Positions 29,738 to 41,200 of a stretch of DNA of 64,000 nucleotides are shown in pieces. Under the pieces are notes generated by a model, which was not told the origin of the DNA, searched no databases, and saw only the letters and a list, made by a program, of their open reading frames with translations. Source of the DNA: Cyanodermella asteris (taxonomy: Eukaryota; Ascomycota; Lecanoromycetes; Ostropales; Stictidaceae); NCBI GenBank assembly GCA_900618795.1, contig UYJD01000001.1:1055279-1119278 (forward strand), written 5' to 3'. Positions within the stretch are counted from its first letter, which is position 1, and every line of letters starts with the position of its first letter. Both the position numbers and the translations under genes were made by a program.

Positions 29738-32700
29738 TCAGTGACCCATGGTCAAACCGTTCCGCAACTCCAAATTGTGGCCTTCATCCAGCTTGTTATC
29801 CTCAATCTCAATAGCCGAATCATTGGCACTCGCCAACGACGGCGATTCTGTGCCGGTGCACATCCCAGCATCCTTGCACTTCTGCCAAGACGCTGGATCT
29901 TTCTTCTGCAAATCCTTCAAGCTCTCCGCGGTAATCTTCAATTCGTGCACAACCTGCTCCATTCCCTTCTGCTCAACTTGAGCTCTCATCTCTTCACCAG
30001 ACATGTTTTCGAGCTGTGAGCGGAGCTGCTCAATGTGGCTCGCCTCTTCCCCGGTACCGGTGGTGCCCCAGTGGTGATCGACGGTATATGTCGGCGGCAT
30101 TACCTCGCGGCGCATGCGTTGGCCGAAACGATGGAGACGACCTTCTTCGTTGACGAGCTGGCGGGAGGCTAGCGAGACGTCGCTGCCGTGACGCGAGGCG
30201 TGAGCGAGGGAGCCGAGCGATTCTTCCTGACCGAGATCGTCGGCAGCGTGGATCTCCTCACGACTTTCGCTGAACGGGTTGTTGAACGAGGATGAGCCGA
30301 CACCAGGTGCGACTGTTGCTGACGAAGTTCCAGTGTTCGCACGCGGGCGTGCTTGCCTGCATTCGGGATACTCGTCCTCGAATCGTTCGATCATACGCTC
30401 GAGAGTGGCATCGAGGTAGCCCAGACGCTCTGTGCAATTGTCAGTCAAAACGACTCCAGCAATTAGTTGTTCCGTCGAGTACTCACTGGAATTCACCTCT
30501 TCCGGCGCATCGGCCTTGGCGCGGACCAACGCGGGCTGGAGCCTATGCCTGATCTTCCTGGCACTCTCCAGTAGATTCTTTGACATGTCTCGTGCTTTGC
30601 CCGTTGCATCGGCAGAGAGCTTGGGTGTGCTTGTGCCGCTTGTGATAGGCGTGACCTCGCGCGACATCCGCTGCGAGTCCCTACCTTTCTGTCCAAGAAC
30701 AACACTCAATGCCTTAACAACACCGGTACCACCGACCAGGTAGTCCTGATCTGGCGCAGGAGTCTCATCGTCTTCTTCGTCCAGGTTGTCAACATGGCCG
30801 ACTAGGTGCAGAAGCACATCTGGTACAGTGACGGCCTCTTCGCCTCCGTGAGGCTCCGCAATAACGTTTGCTGCAGCTTGATAGTATTCGTTTCTCTCCA
30901 TATTGCGGAGAGAATATGCCACAACCTGCTTAGCCAAAGCCTTGACGACTTCGCTGTTGTCCTTGCTTGGAACGTCAATATCAATGCATACGATTGTCTT
31001 CGAGACGCGAGTCGCAGCCATGAGCGATGCATACAATGCACATGCCTCTTCCTGAGATGATTCGTCCTTGGCATTGGCTAGGGCAGTCAACGCTGGGTTT
31101 TCAAGAATGCTAAGATGTGCTAATTCTGGTATTTCGGGACAAATCTCGGCCAGGGAGATCGCATGCTCCGACTGCATGGCCACATCGTTCAAACCCAGGC
31201 GCTTTAACATCTTCATCCGAGGTAGCCATCGACTCAATGCGCCGAGAGCAGTCGGCGATGACTCGAATAGCCTGTGATTGTGGGAGAAGTCGACGAAGCG
31301 GAACGCAGGGAGGCGCGAAAGAACCGGGAAGATGAACTTGAGGTCCGATGGAGTGAGGTCGCAATTGGCCAGGGACAGGGCAAACATTTCGTTGTCTGTA
31401 CTGTCGATGGCGTTGAGAATGATTTGAAGGTCGTCGTTATTTGCAAATATGTTACCACCAAGATCAAGACCAAGACAACATCTCGTGTTGAGGTAGCGAG
31501 CAATTGCTTGGTATGATCTTGTGTCGAGATTGTTGTGGGCCAAGCCTAGCCTGCTGACCTTGCAGGCAGTGACCGCATCGATCAGTTTCTCGATATGCTC
31601 AGGGCTCAGGTTGCAGTCACCCATGACTACCTCCTCCAGCTCATCACCGGCTACTCGTTGCGTCAAACATTTCCAAAACAGGTCCATGGGATCGGTAGCA
31701 ACTGCATCCAAAGAGCTTGCCCTGCTCCCGGAGGATTCTTCGCCAGCCGACGAAGACTTTGCAGGCGTGGGTGGCGGTCGTGGAAAGGGTATCAAAGAGA
31801 GGTCAATCGCCTTCAGGGATCGGGACATGTTGAGAAACAGGCCAATATGCATCCAGCCATGTTTGCCGATCATCTTGTTATTCTTCAGGGAGAGCTTGGA
31901 TACAACGCCGAGGCGTTCCTTCTTCTCCTTGTTGGGCTTCTTGGCCAGGTGTTTATTGTGCTTCGCCTGATCTGTTGTCTTTGCAGCCAAAAGTCCAGAG
32001 AGAATAACCCGCACGGCTTCGTCAGTGAGACCGCAGTTCTCCAGTAGCAACTTGCGGACAGGCACTACGGCAAGCCAGTCGCCGAGAGTAACAATGTCCT
32101 GCAGTTGAATTGAGTTGTTCGAAAGGTCTAGAGAAAGAACAACGGCCGGATTCAAGGGATCACAAGCATTTGTAGCCGAAAGCTGGTCGACTACCAGTTT
32201 TAGGGGAGTGCTTTCCCGGAGCTGGCAGCATCTTCGATAGATACGGAGCGGGTCGGTAGTCGGTCGACTTTGCGGCTTCTGATTAGGCTTGTTCGAAGGC
32301 TGCGCTGCTGATGAATCGTTGCCAGTCAACTCGACGGGTATTGTTCCATTTGCAATGGCAGCTTGACGTTTCTTCTCTTTCCGCTCTTTCCTTTCCTCTT
32401 CCGATCGCTTCTTCTTCTCCTTCTTTCGTGTAGTCTCCTTAGCAGGTGCTTGTCCATCTTCCGTAACCGTGGGCTGTGAATCTGCAGGTCTCTCCCTCGT
32501 AGGTGATCCGGCATCCTGGTTCTCCATGCCCTGAGGTGCGCTAGACGTCTTGCTGACATTTGTAGATTCCTCGTCATTGATTTTGCGAACTTCTTCAGCC
32601 ACTTGAGCTCTCATGTCGCCACCTCGTAGCTCTGGAATCTCAAACATCAGCTTCTCACTGACAATGTGCCCAGCTGGTACTTCCCCGAGCTTCTTTGCAA

Positions 32701-34155
32701 TGCTCTTAGGTGTTGCAAAGTCAGCTACGAGACCGCCGCTCCTCGGAATCGGCTTCTTCGGTTTTGTTCCCTCATCTTCACTAGAGCTGGGGATCTCGAA
32801 CATGCCGTTCCGTCCAAAGTCGTGATGCACAGCACCACCGGCACCGCCGCGTCTTTCGGGAACAGCGGGTCGCTGCACCGGTATATCGTCCCAGTCGTCC
32901 ACCTCGAACATACCACTGGGACCAAAATCGTGATGTACATGAGACTTACTCAACTGGCTCTTAGAAGTTGGAGTCGTGCTTTCAAGCGCTTTGGCAATGT
33001 CCTTGGATGGAACGGGTGGTGGCGGAGGCGATTCCTGCGGAATTGCCGAGGCAGGCTTTCCAGGCTTGTCCGTTATGGGAGGTGCATCGTCAACTTGAGG
33101 CATGTCCGTTGGACTCGCTAGTTTCGCAGAAGCCGAGCTCGTCTTCTCTTTCTTTTGAGCCATGACAGCTGGGTGCTTTAGAGCCTCGCCTTCGGATCGT
33201 TCCTTGGTCTTGACCTTGGACTTCTTGTCCCGCTCCGAGCCACTTCCCGCCCTCTTTCGCATGCCTGGGCTAGGTGGGACCATGCCATTTGTGGGAAGGT
33301 CCTCCTCTGAACTTTCCTTGTATTTCGGGGCTGCTGCGATTTCGACGTCGACGCAAAAGGCCACTCTTCGGAGCTTCGCAGGCTGCAGATCGGGTATTTG
33401 GCAACGTTCTCGATGCGGATCGACATTCATCACCTTCCGAGGGCATATTCCACCAGTAGGAACCGTCTTCATAGTCGCTGTACCACTAGACGAAGAGAAT
33501 CGCCGCAGCGCACTTGACAGGAATCCGCTTCCGCCCGCCTTTGGCGACGCAGAGAGAGCCGCCGCCTCACTCTTCGTCGCACTAGACGGAGTGGCATTCT
33601 GTGCAGGGGATTCTTTCTGATTCTTGCTCGGCGGCGTCGCGTTATTCTGGTTGCCCTGCGGCGAGTTTCCGGAGAATTTCGAGGTCAGGCTAGACATCCA
33701 TGACGTTTTGCGCGGGAGACCTGGTGACCGTGGAGGCGTCTTGCTTTGCTCCATGCCCCCCTTGCCTTGTGCTGTTACATTCTGAGTGTCTGTCCCTTCC
33801 GAGCTCTTGCGACCGGGTAGATGTGGGTGGCCCAGGTGGAGGTGGTGCTCGTGCTCCGCTGCATGGCCGTTTGTCAGCTCGGGGTTCCCGGTCATCCCAT
33901 TCAATCCGTTGAGTGTAGACTTGTCGGATGTTGCATTAGGTGCTTGATCGCCGTTGGCCTGCGGGAGACTTTGGGAGGGCTCCGGGAATTGGCGATTGGT
34001 GTGGTCGGGCAAGCTGGGTGGAGCTCTTTGGCCTGCATATGTCATCAGTGACCGGGGGCTGAAATCAGCGCGGCAGCGGGCGACAGCCGGGACGAATAAC
34101 AGTCGGATGGCAATACAACGGGAACAACTCACCTCTGCTGGCGTGGTGGAGCCAT
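29738..34155 (-). CDS. Large leucine-rich-repeat protein with PP1-docking motif (Gip3/Her1-like)
   Basis: Three exons (34155-34133, 34058-30487, 30429-29738) encode 1428 residues. The first exon gives MAPPRQQ and was chosen because it removes an unlikely N-terminus encoded by the 74-base intron. The N-terminal third is low-complexity (Ser, Pro, Lys) and contains RRVAF near residue 235, a good RVxF docking motif for protein phosphatase 1. The Lys/Glu-rich stretch KEKKKRSEEERKERKEKKRQ follows. From about residue 610 comes YRRCCQLRES, then LRR-like units (LSLDLSNNSIQL, KLLLENCGLTDEA, RLGLAHNNL, RFVDFSHN). This combination recalls yeast Gip3 and Her1, of which Gip3 binds the phosphatase Glc7. The C-terminus is coiled and charged. 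The second intron (57 bases) is open in frame. Confidence 0.75.
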
Positions 34156-37100
34156 GATGTGTCGACTCCGTGAATCCCTTCCATGATTGCGGCAAGTCGC
34201 AAGACGAAAGGTGCTAAATGGGCTATCGCATCGGTGCGCCGGGTCCTGTCATGTGCCGTCCGCGGTCGGAATCGAGGAGGAGGAGAAGAAACAACAACGC
34301 CAACGTGTATCACTTGGAGAAGACGAGGATACACCGGCAGCAGGTTGGACGGTGCCAGGAGGGCGAAGACTAATGTGCGCTCGAGCTTGTTCTTGTTCGT
34401 GTGAGACACAAACGCACAAGGTTGCAGGCCTCCGGCAGTTTGGTGCTTTGAACACTCTCCGAGGTGCTCGTGAAGGCAAATGCGAGACGGTCCAATCGTA
34501 CACCTGCACCGTAAGCCAGCTGAGATTAAATACCTGCGATTAACCTCTGATCGACCACAGCCGCACATGGCAGTGTGAACACTCTCTCACACGCTCACGA
34601 CCACTCTGGTAGCAACGTGAAAAGTATGCTATGGCAGGGGTGCACCAAAGCAAGCTGGCCACACGTGTTGGCTGCAGCAGGAATGTCAAGCTGATGCTGG
34701 AAGTCGTCGAATACGGACCCTCATGCATACACGCAGCTGACAACTGCAGTCAACATACGAATTCCCGAGGCCCCAGTCTTGATATCGGTCTGGTGAGAGG
34801 AGCCACGCCGTCCTCGTTTTATTGCTTGTTCAAACATTTATCCGTTGGCGAAACACTATCTTGTACGCACAGTCTGCCTCATTCCTTGGCCCAGCACACC
34901 CAAGTCACGCTCTATGCAGGATTCTTGCGGCCAGCTGCCCATCTTCACCCCCCGACATCAAACCTATTGCACAGCCTCCCGCGAAATGAAGCTTCCTAGA
35001 CGCCTGCCGGTCCTTGTGGCCCCTCCTTCGCAGACCCAGAGACCACCTCGGGGCCCTGGCCAGCTGATCCATGCACTCTGCTGCCATCTCATCTCCCTGC
35101 TTGCCACCAGCGCCGCGCCAAAACGACACCGCATAAAAGGCTTAGCGAGGTCTTGGTACGGGCAGTCCGAACCAGCCAGACCGCGTAAACTACCTCCGAT
35201 TGCCAGCCCCTCACTCTTGGCCTGCGGGCGACCCAATGGGCCCGTCGAGCGGTGCTTCTTTGTCCATTATGACGGAATACTTCCTTCATCGAGACATGCG
35301 AGGGGCCCCCCGTCCGGGAGACGCGCTCGACGGCATGACTTGGCTGCTTTGGAAGCGTGGTTGAGTGCGAGCAACAGGTGCAGGTGAAGTGCGTGTGCGA
35401 GGCAACTATTAGAGAAACGATCTGAGGCTGCCCACAGGTTGCTTCTGCCAGCAGGAGCGCTACCCGCGTTGCGGATGTTTGCCATGCAGCTTCGAACAAC
35501 AGCATCTCGCGCCGTTCCTGGTCAAAAGAATCCCCGTCCGCCCACTAGCAAGGATCGGCTTGCGGGGCCTTACTGTACATACCTCTAGGCTCGTATCAGG
35601 TGACGGACAAGACAGGAACTGCGGCAGCGCACCTATTTCGCTTCATGGTTGTTTCCGTCGGATGATGATCTCCTCGTGCTGTCGGTGTCAAAGACGACCT
35701 TGAAAGCCCGCTCAGTAAAGTTGTGACCGCAGCTACGTGCTGAGAAGTACGGTCTTGTACTCGGCAGGTCGCCCTCACACAGTTTCGTACAGAGATCAGG
35801 ATCGCGCTGACATGCATACCCGAAGCAGGGCAAGAGAAGATCGTACTCTCTTGGGCCAAGCCAAAACGTCACCCTGCTGGCCATCAGCATGGTGAAACGG
35901 AGGCAGTCGGCTCTCAAACCTCACCTCAGCAAAGCTTCGTCGAGTCGCAATAACACGGTCCACATTATCCTCGCGGCCGATAAGCATCAGACGCAAGCAC
36001 GACATATTTGTCCAGTTTCCGGTGCTTCAAACTTTTTAATTTCTCCCTCCAACGCGATAAGAGCAGCCACCGTTCCGCCTCCCGGTGTGCCACACAAGGG
36101 CGCCCTACCACCCATCCTCCGGACCGCTTTCGCCACGCTAAACTAACAATAGAGCCCGGGATCCGCGGACTGCAAAGCCTCGAACCCGATCGCGCACCTG
36201 AGCAAAGTACATATTGGACACCACAGTTTGTAGGACACAGATGCAAAGGGTCTGCGACTGCTCAAAAGGGCGTCGTCGTATTTGCGATTGGGCTTTACGG
36301 AGTACCGTCATGATTATTAGTAGTGGATCAAACAACCCCTCGTTTTAGGAGCGAGTAGGTAGTGAGCGTAGATGCTGATCGGCCGGCACAGCTTTGCGTC
36401 CATTCCTCGGTCGCTGGTACACTTTCCCCAGCCCCTCGGGGACGGAAAGATGTGCTCCAGTGCTCCACAGGGTTCCCTCGTTCCCGGTTCCTTGAAAGTA
36501 GAGATCTGCAGCATCATCTTCGTGGCTCGGAGGGACGCTAGCGGCGTGAAAGGGATTTCTGGCACGGACTACTCGAGCCTTGTATGTATCTAATGGCTCG
36601 TCTACGTACACTACAGGGCGCACGGGAAACCGAAGATTCTTCCCCAATGCTTTGAGAAATGTACTACTCGGAGCCCCGTTGATCGTTCGCTTCGGCGCGG
36701 TAAAGCTACATGGTAGTACAGTAGATGTCTTTTACGGCGTGTCGTTATCGGGCTGCATCGACACCATACGGGCGGGGCGGACTCTGTTTTACGATCGTCC
36801 CAGCAACCCAGCAGCAACTTCAACGATCAATCTCGGTACGCATTCTCATGCCGGAAGAAAGAAATTTAATACAATATCCTTAAATCATATTTTCGGCAAC
36901 ATGTAATTTGTTTAAACTGGAAAAGGCGCTCGCAACGTCCGCATGACGACTTTCCCCTCAACCCACCTCGCGAGCCCGCCTCCCCTTGACCAAAGAACGC
37001 CGCCCCTCCGAGTGAATTTTAATCCCCCCCGTGACAAAGTACAGTACAAAGCTCACTCACGAGGGTCGGGCCCCAGCTCAACAGTAAATCCACACCATCT

Positions 37101-38226
37101 CACCCATGGATGTGATTATGAGCGATATAGAGAAAGAAAAGAGAAAAAAAAAATCTGACGCCCACTTTCATTCACTCTTACTTAGTTTTCAGTTGGGCTA
37201 CCAACAACCAAAAGTTTGCCTCAAAAACACAATCCTTGGTGACCATTACCATGCTTCCTTCATCATCCATCAAAATGTGGCGGTCTTGTGAGGGAATTTT
37301 TTAGTCCTTGCGAAAAAAAAATAAAAAAATCCCCTTCCGACTTGCCAGACACAAGCTCTTTGGTTGTCTGTCGCAATGGATACTTCTCTCCCCGGTGTCC
37401 TGTGATGTGCTCTGCTTTGTCCCGGCCCGCGGGAAAAAGGGGGGACCGGCGCATGGCCGCCGACATCACATATGAGATGGGTACCGTCGTCTCCATCCAT
37501 TATGATGAGCTGGCGCACTGGCATTCATCTAGCTAGGGCCGTGGTCTCAAAGTGTGCTGCGACCCCGTTTGTAGCCGCTCGTGTCACCACCATGGCGCCG
37601 CGATGAGCGGATGGTGGGTTATGGCTGTAATAAAAGTCGTCGAATTTACTCCATTGTGGTGAGTTCCCGAGTCAGAGAGGCGCCGGTGCACGCAAGTCAG
37701 CGACGCAAGGTAAGCAATGCAGAACTCGTAGAAGTCAAGATTTGTACAGTACGTAATTGCATTCCCTTATATGCTGTGCACGGCACGTTGGTACGGACAG
37801 TTGTACACCAACCAAGCAATCCCAGCAAAGGAAGTGAAGATCCTCATAATCGAAATCGCACCAGGTACTAGGTATCGAGACAGCTCCCAGGCCGAAAATT
37901 GAGGAGCGAGCAGAGGTTGGAGCAAGAGATGACAGCAATGCTCTTCCCGCCCAAGTGATGACTTGCGTGCCTCTTATCGTCGAAGCTCTCCTTCCTTGGA
38001 GAAAAGCGATCTGATCGTGTTCAATGCTCCTTTTTCCTTACATTTATTTATATCAAAGCAGTTCCAAACCTCTCAACAAACGCCGTCGCTCGAACAAAAA
38101 GCCTCGCTTCCAAACATGTTGTACACCATCATCTTCCCGTCATGACTCGAGTCACGCTTCAAGTTGAACCCCGATCATGCTCGTTGGAAAACAAAAGAAA
38201 TTCATCATCCTTCGTTAAGCCATTAA
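34156..38226. other. 4-kb intergenic region, no gene recognised
   Basis: A 4-kb gap upstream of the LRR gene and downstream of RIM15. Open frames on both strands are short, overlap one another and show no family resemblance. A-rich runs occur near 37130-37160 and 37310-37330. The part next to the LRR gene and the part next to RIM15 should hold promoter and transcript end. A non-coding RNA or a very intron-rich gene cannot be ruled out. Confidence 0.5.
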
Positions 38227-41200
38227 TCATCCCAAGTCCTCCTGTGATTTGCCGTATTTCCGAGTGCCGTGAGGGAGGGGAGCAGGTGTCTCCTCCAACA
38301 CAGTGCTTGGTATTCTGTCCAGGTTGGGTCTGGGCGTACTTTCAACATCCACAACGGTTTTGACCTTTTCCCCAGCTTCCTTTGGAAAGACCTCAGGAGG
38401 CTCTAATGCAGCCTTTGCGCCCGGGAACGATACTCCAGGAGGGTTTGGCGTCGTCGGACTTTGCTCATCCGTGATCGTAGGCGGTAGTGGTGGCATTTTG
38501 CCGAGGTTCAGTGGGTGTCCTGAATTGTCAACCACGCTGCTCTGGCTTCCAGAACACATCATCTGCGTTCCGAGCTTTGATCCGCGGTTCCTTCCTGGAC
38601 TCTTAGGTGAGACGCTTCGCTCCTGACCGAGCTCTTCGTCTTCATCATCACCTGATTCTGCACACTCGTGCCGATTCTTTTCCTGGTTGGCCCTCTTAGC
38701 CTTGATTGCTTCCGAGGACCGACTCTTGCGTGGCGAGGGCATTGTCAAGCCAAGCAACGGCGGTGCAGAATTGAAGTGTAACAGGTGGGGAAGACCCGGA
38801 TGGGTGAACTCTTTGTCGATGGCGTCTTCTGTGATCCCAAGGCCGTGCCCGGGCCACTCTTCACCGTTGTTCTGAATGATCACGCGCCCGTTGTCAGTCG
38901 GATCCATCTCGCCAAAGAAACTGCTGGATGTCACAGAGTCTTCCCTGCTTGTGGTCTTCCAAGAAGCTCCGGCTAGATGTGGAAACGGCTCGGATGACAG
39001 AGAGCTCGGGCTATCGGCAGCGTTTGCCTCCTGACGCAGGCCAGAGGGCGTGTGGTGTCGCTGATATGGTTCTGGTTGCCAATCTGGCGGAGGAGGCTTC
39101 CAGTGACAGAGTTTAGAGATCACTTCGCTCAATTTCTCCAACGTCGGCGGCTTCTGAATCAACGAGTCGAAGTGATGGCTCCGAGGCAACTCCGTCAGAT
39201 ACCCAGTTACAGCAATGATGGGTGTCTGCTGGTTGGCGTTTCGCACTGTCCTGATCATTTTGGCCACTTCCGGTCCGTTCAGCTGCGGAAGCTTCACTTC
39301 CATCATGATGACATCGAACTGCACATCACTTGTCGCATAACGCACGGCGTCGTTTCCGTTGGTAACGACGATTGTGCGACATCTCAGCTTCTCCATTAGT
39401 CTTTCCATGACAAGTCTAGAGACAGGATGGTCCTCGCAGATCAGTACGTCCAATGGACGGAAGGCGGGCCCATCGCCGAGTGAAAATTGCGACAGTCTTC
39501 GCGAACTCTGGCGTCTTCTCTGCACGCGTAGGAGAGCTTTGGCTCGGGGGTCTTCGCTGTCTGACGAAGACGGAGAGATGTCGAGAACTTGGCTTCGTCG
39601 TTTTTGATGCGGGTCAACTGGCTTTGATGGTGGTGCGGGTGCATCTGATTCTTGCGAACCAACAGTCTGAGATCGGTTCCGGGTTTGCACATTCGCAATG
39701 CGCTGATTGAGCAAGTTGCGATCCGGCGACGTTATTTGCATCGAGTTTGGCCTAGACTTGAGTGGCGATGAGGCCGCTGTGCCGCTATATGATTGTGAAA
39801 TCGGGAGACGAGGCACTTCCGAGAGAGAGCTTGGTGGCTGCAGAGAGCCATTCGACGAACCGGAGGTCTTTCTTCTCTCGTGATGGGAACCGACCGAAAA
39901 TTGAACTAGAAGCGGTGACGTCGGTTGCGACATCTTATTTGGAGAAGCAGACAAGTGGCTGAGGTTCGATGGCGACGCAGATCTTGTTTGTTTAGTATGC
40001 GTAGACATCGTACGCTTCAGCGGCGAGGCCAGGAGCGGACTATCAGCAGGACCTGGCGACTGCGCCGCGGCCTGATTTGGTGAGGATATCACGGGCTTGG
40101 TCGCAGCTTGCAAAGCCTCCGCTCTCAATTTCTGAATGACGTCCTTGTTCGCTTTCTCCAACACCGGCAGGTTCTTGAACGAGAAGGCGCCGAAATCATC
40201 ATTGGCCATGGGCTCGCTGAGCCGTCTGCTTCTGTTGTCGCGAACATGGGCAGGTATATGAAGAGGCAAGAGATTGCGTTTGACTGAATTGACCTGAGAT
40301 CTTATCCTGGACAAGGCGTCATGTGGCCGCCCAGGGTACTCAGCGCCGGGCGTGGGATTCGACGAGGACGTGTCCTCCAGCTCCTCTGCAAAAGTCTGCA
40401 GGGTCGCACCTCGAGCATCGAAATACTCGGTATCTTCCGGATTTTCGGGTGCAGGAACGAATTGTGCCTCATCTTGGAGGAGCGACTCCCAGCTGACGCT
40501 ATCGAACCACGGATGTTTGCGAATCTCTTCGCCGCCAGTAGAGAACTTTTCATCCGAGTTTGAACCAAGGCGCTCTTTCGGGTCGACGGTCATCAGTCTT
40601 GACATCAAGTTGCGAGCCTCGTCAGAGACAAGGTACTCTTCCTCAGAAGGCCAATCAATTCTGCGGTTCAAAATATTCTCAAAGACCTTTTCGGGAGTAT
40701 CGGCATGGAATGGCGGATAGCCATACAAAAATTCAAAGAGGATGCAGCCGATAGACCACCAATCACTCATCTCGTCCTGGCCAATGCCTTTGATTGTCTC
40801 AGGGGCTAGGTAGTCAGGTGTACCCACAAACCTCCGGTTCTGGTCTTGCGGATCAAAGAGGGCCAAAGCAGGCGGAGGCATGCCCGACGTCAAAGGCGGG
40901 GTGTTGTTTGGGGGTGTTCCGTGATGCTGGCTGGTGTGACTGACGGTCTGAGACAACATGTACGGATCGGGCGAGTCTCCGCCTCCGCCATGATGTGACG
41001 TCTCTTCTTGTATTGGCTCTCCCCTCGGCGTTGGCTCGTCGAGGGATAAGTGTTTGAACATGGAGCTGAAGGTATCACTGCTGCCGCTGTCACTTCGGTA
41101 GCCGGAAGCGCGGCGAGAGGTCTCCCGCGAGAGCATCGACTCCCGGCCCAAGGAGAAGTATGATGGTTGTGGTAGGCTGCCAACTTCGGGGGTCATCAGT

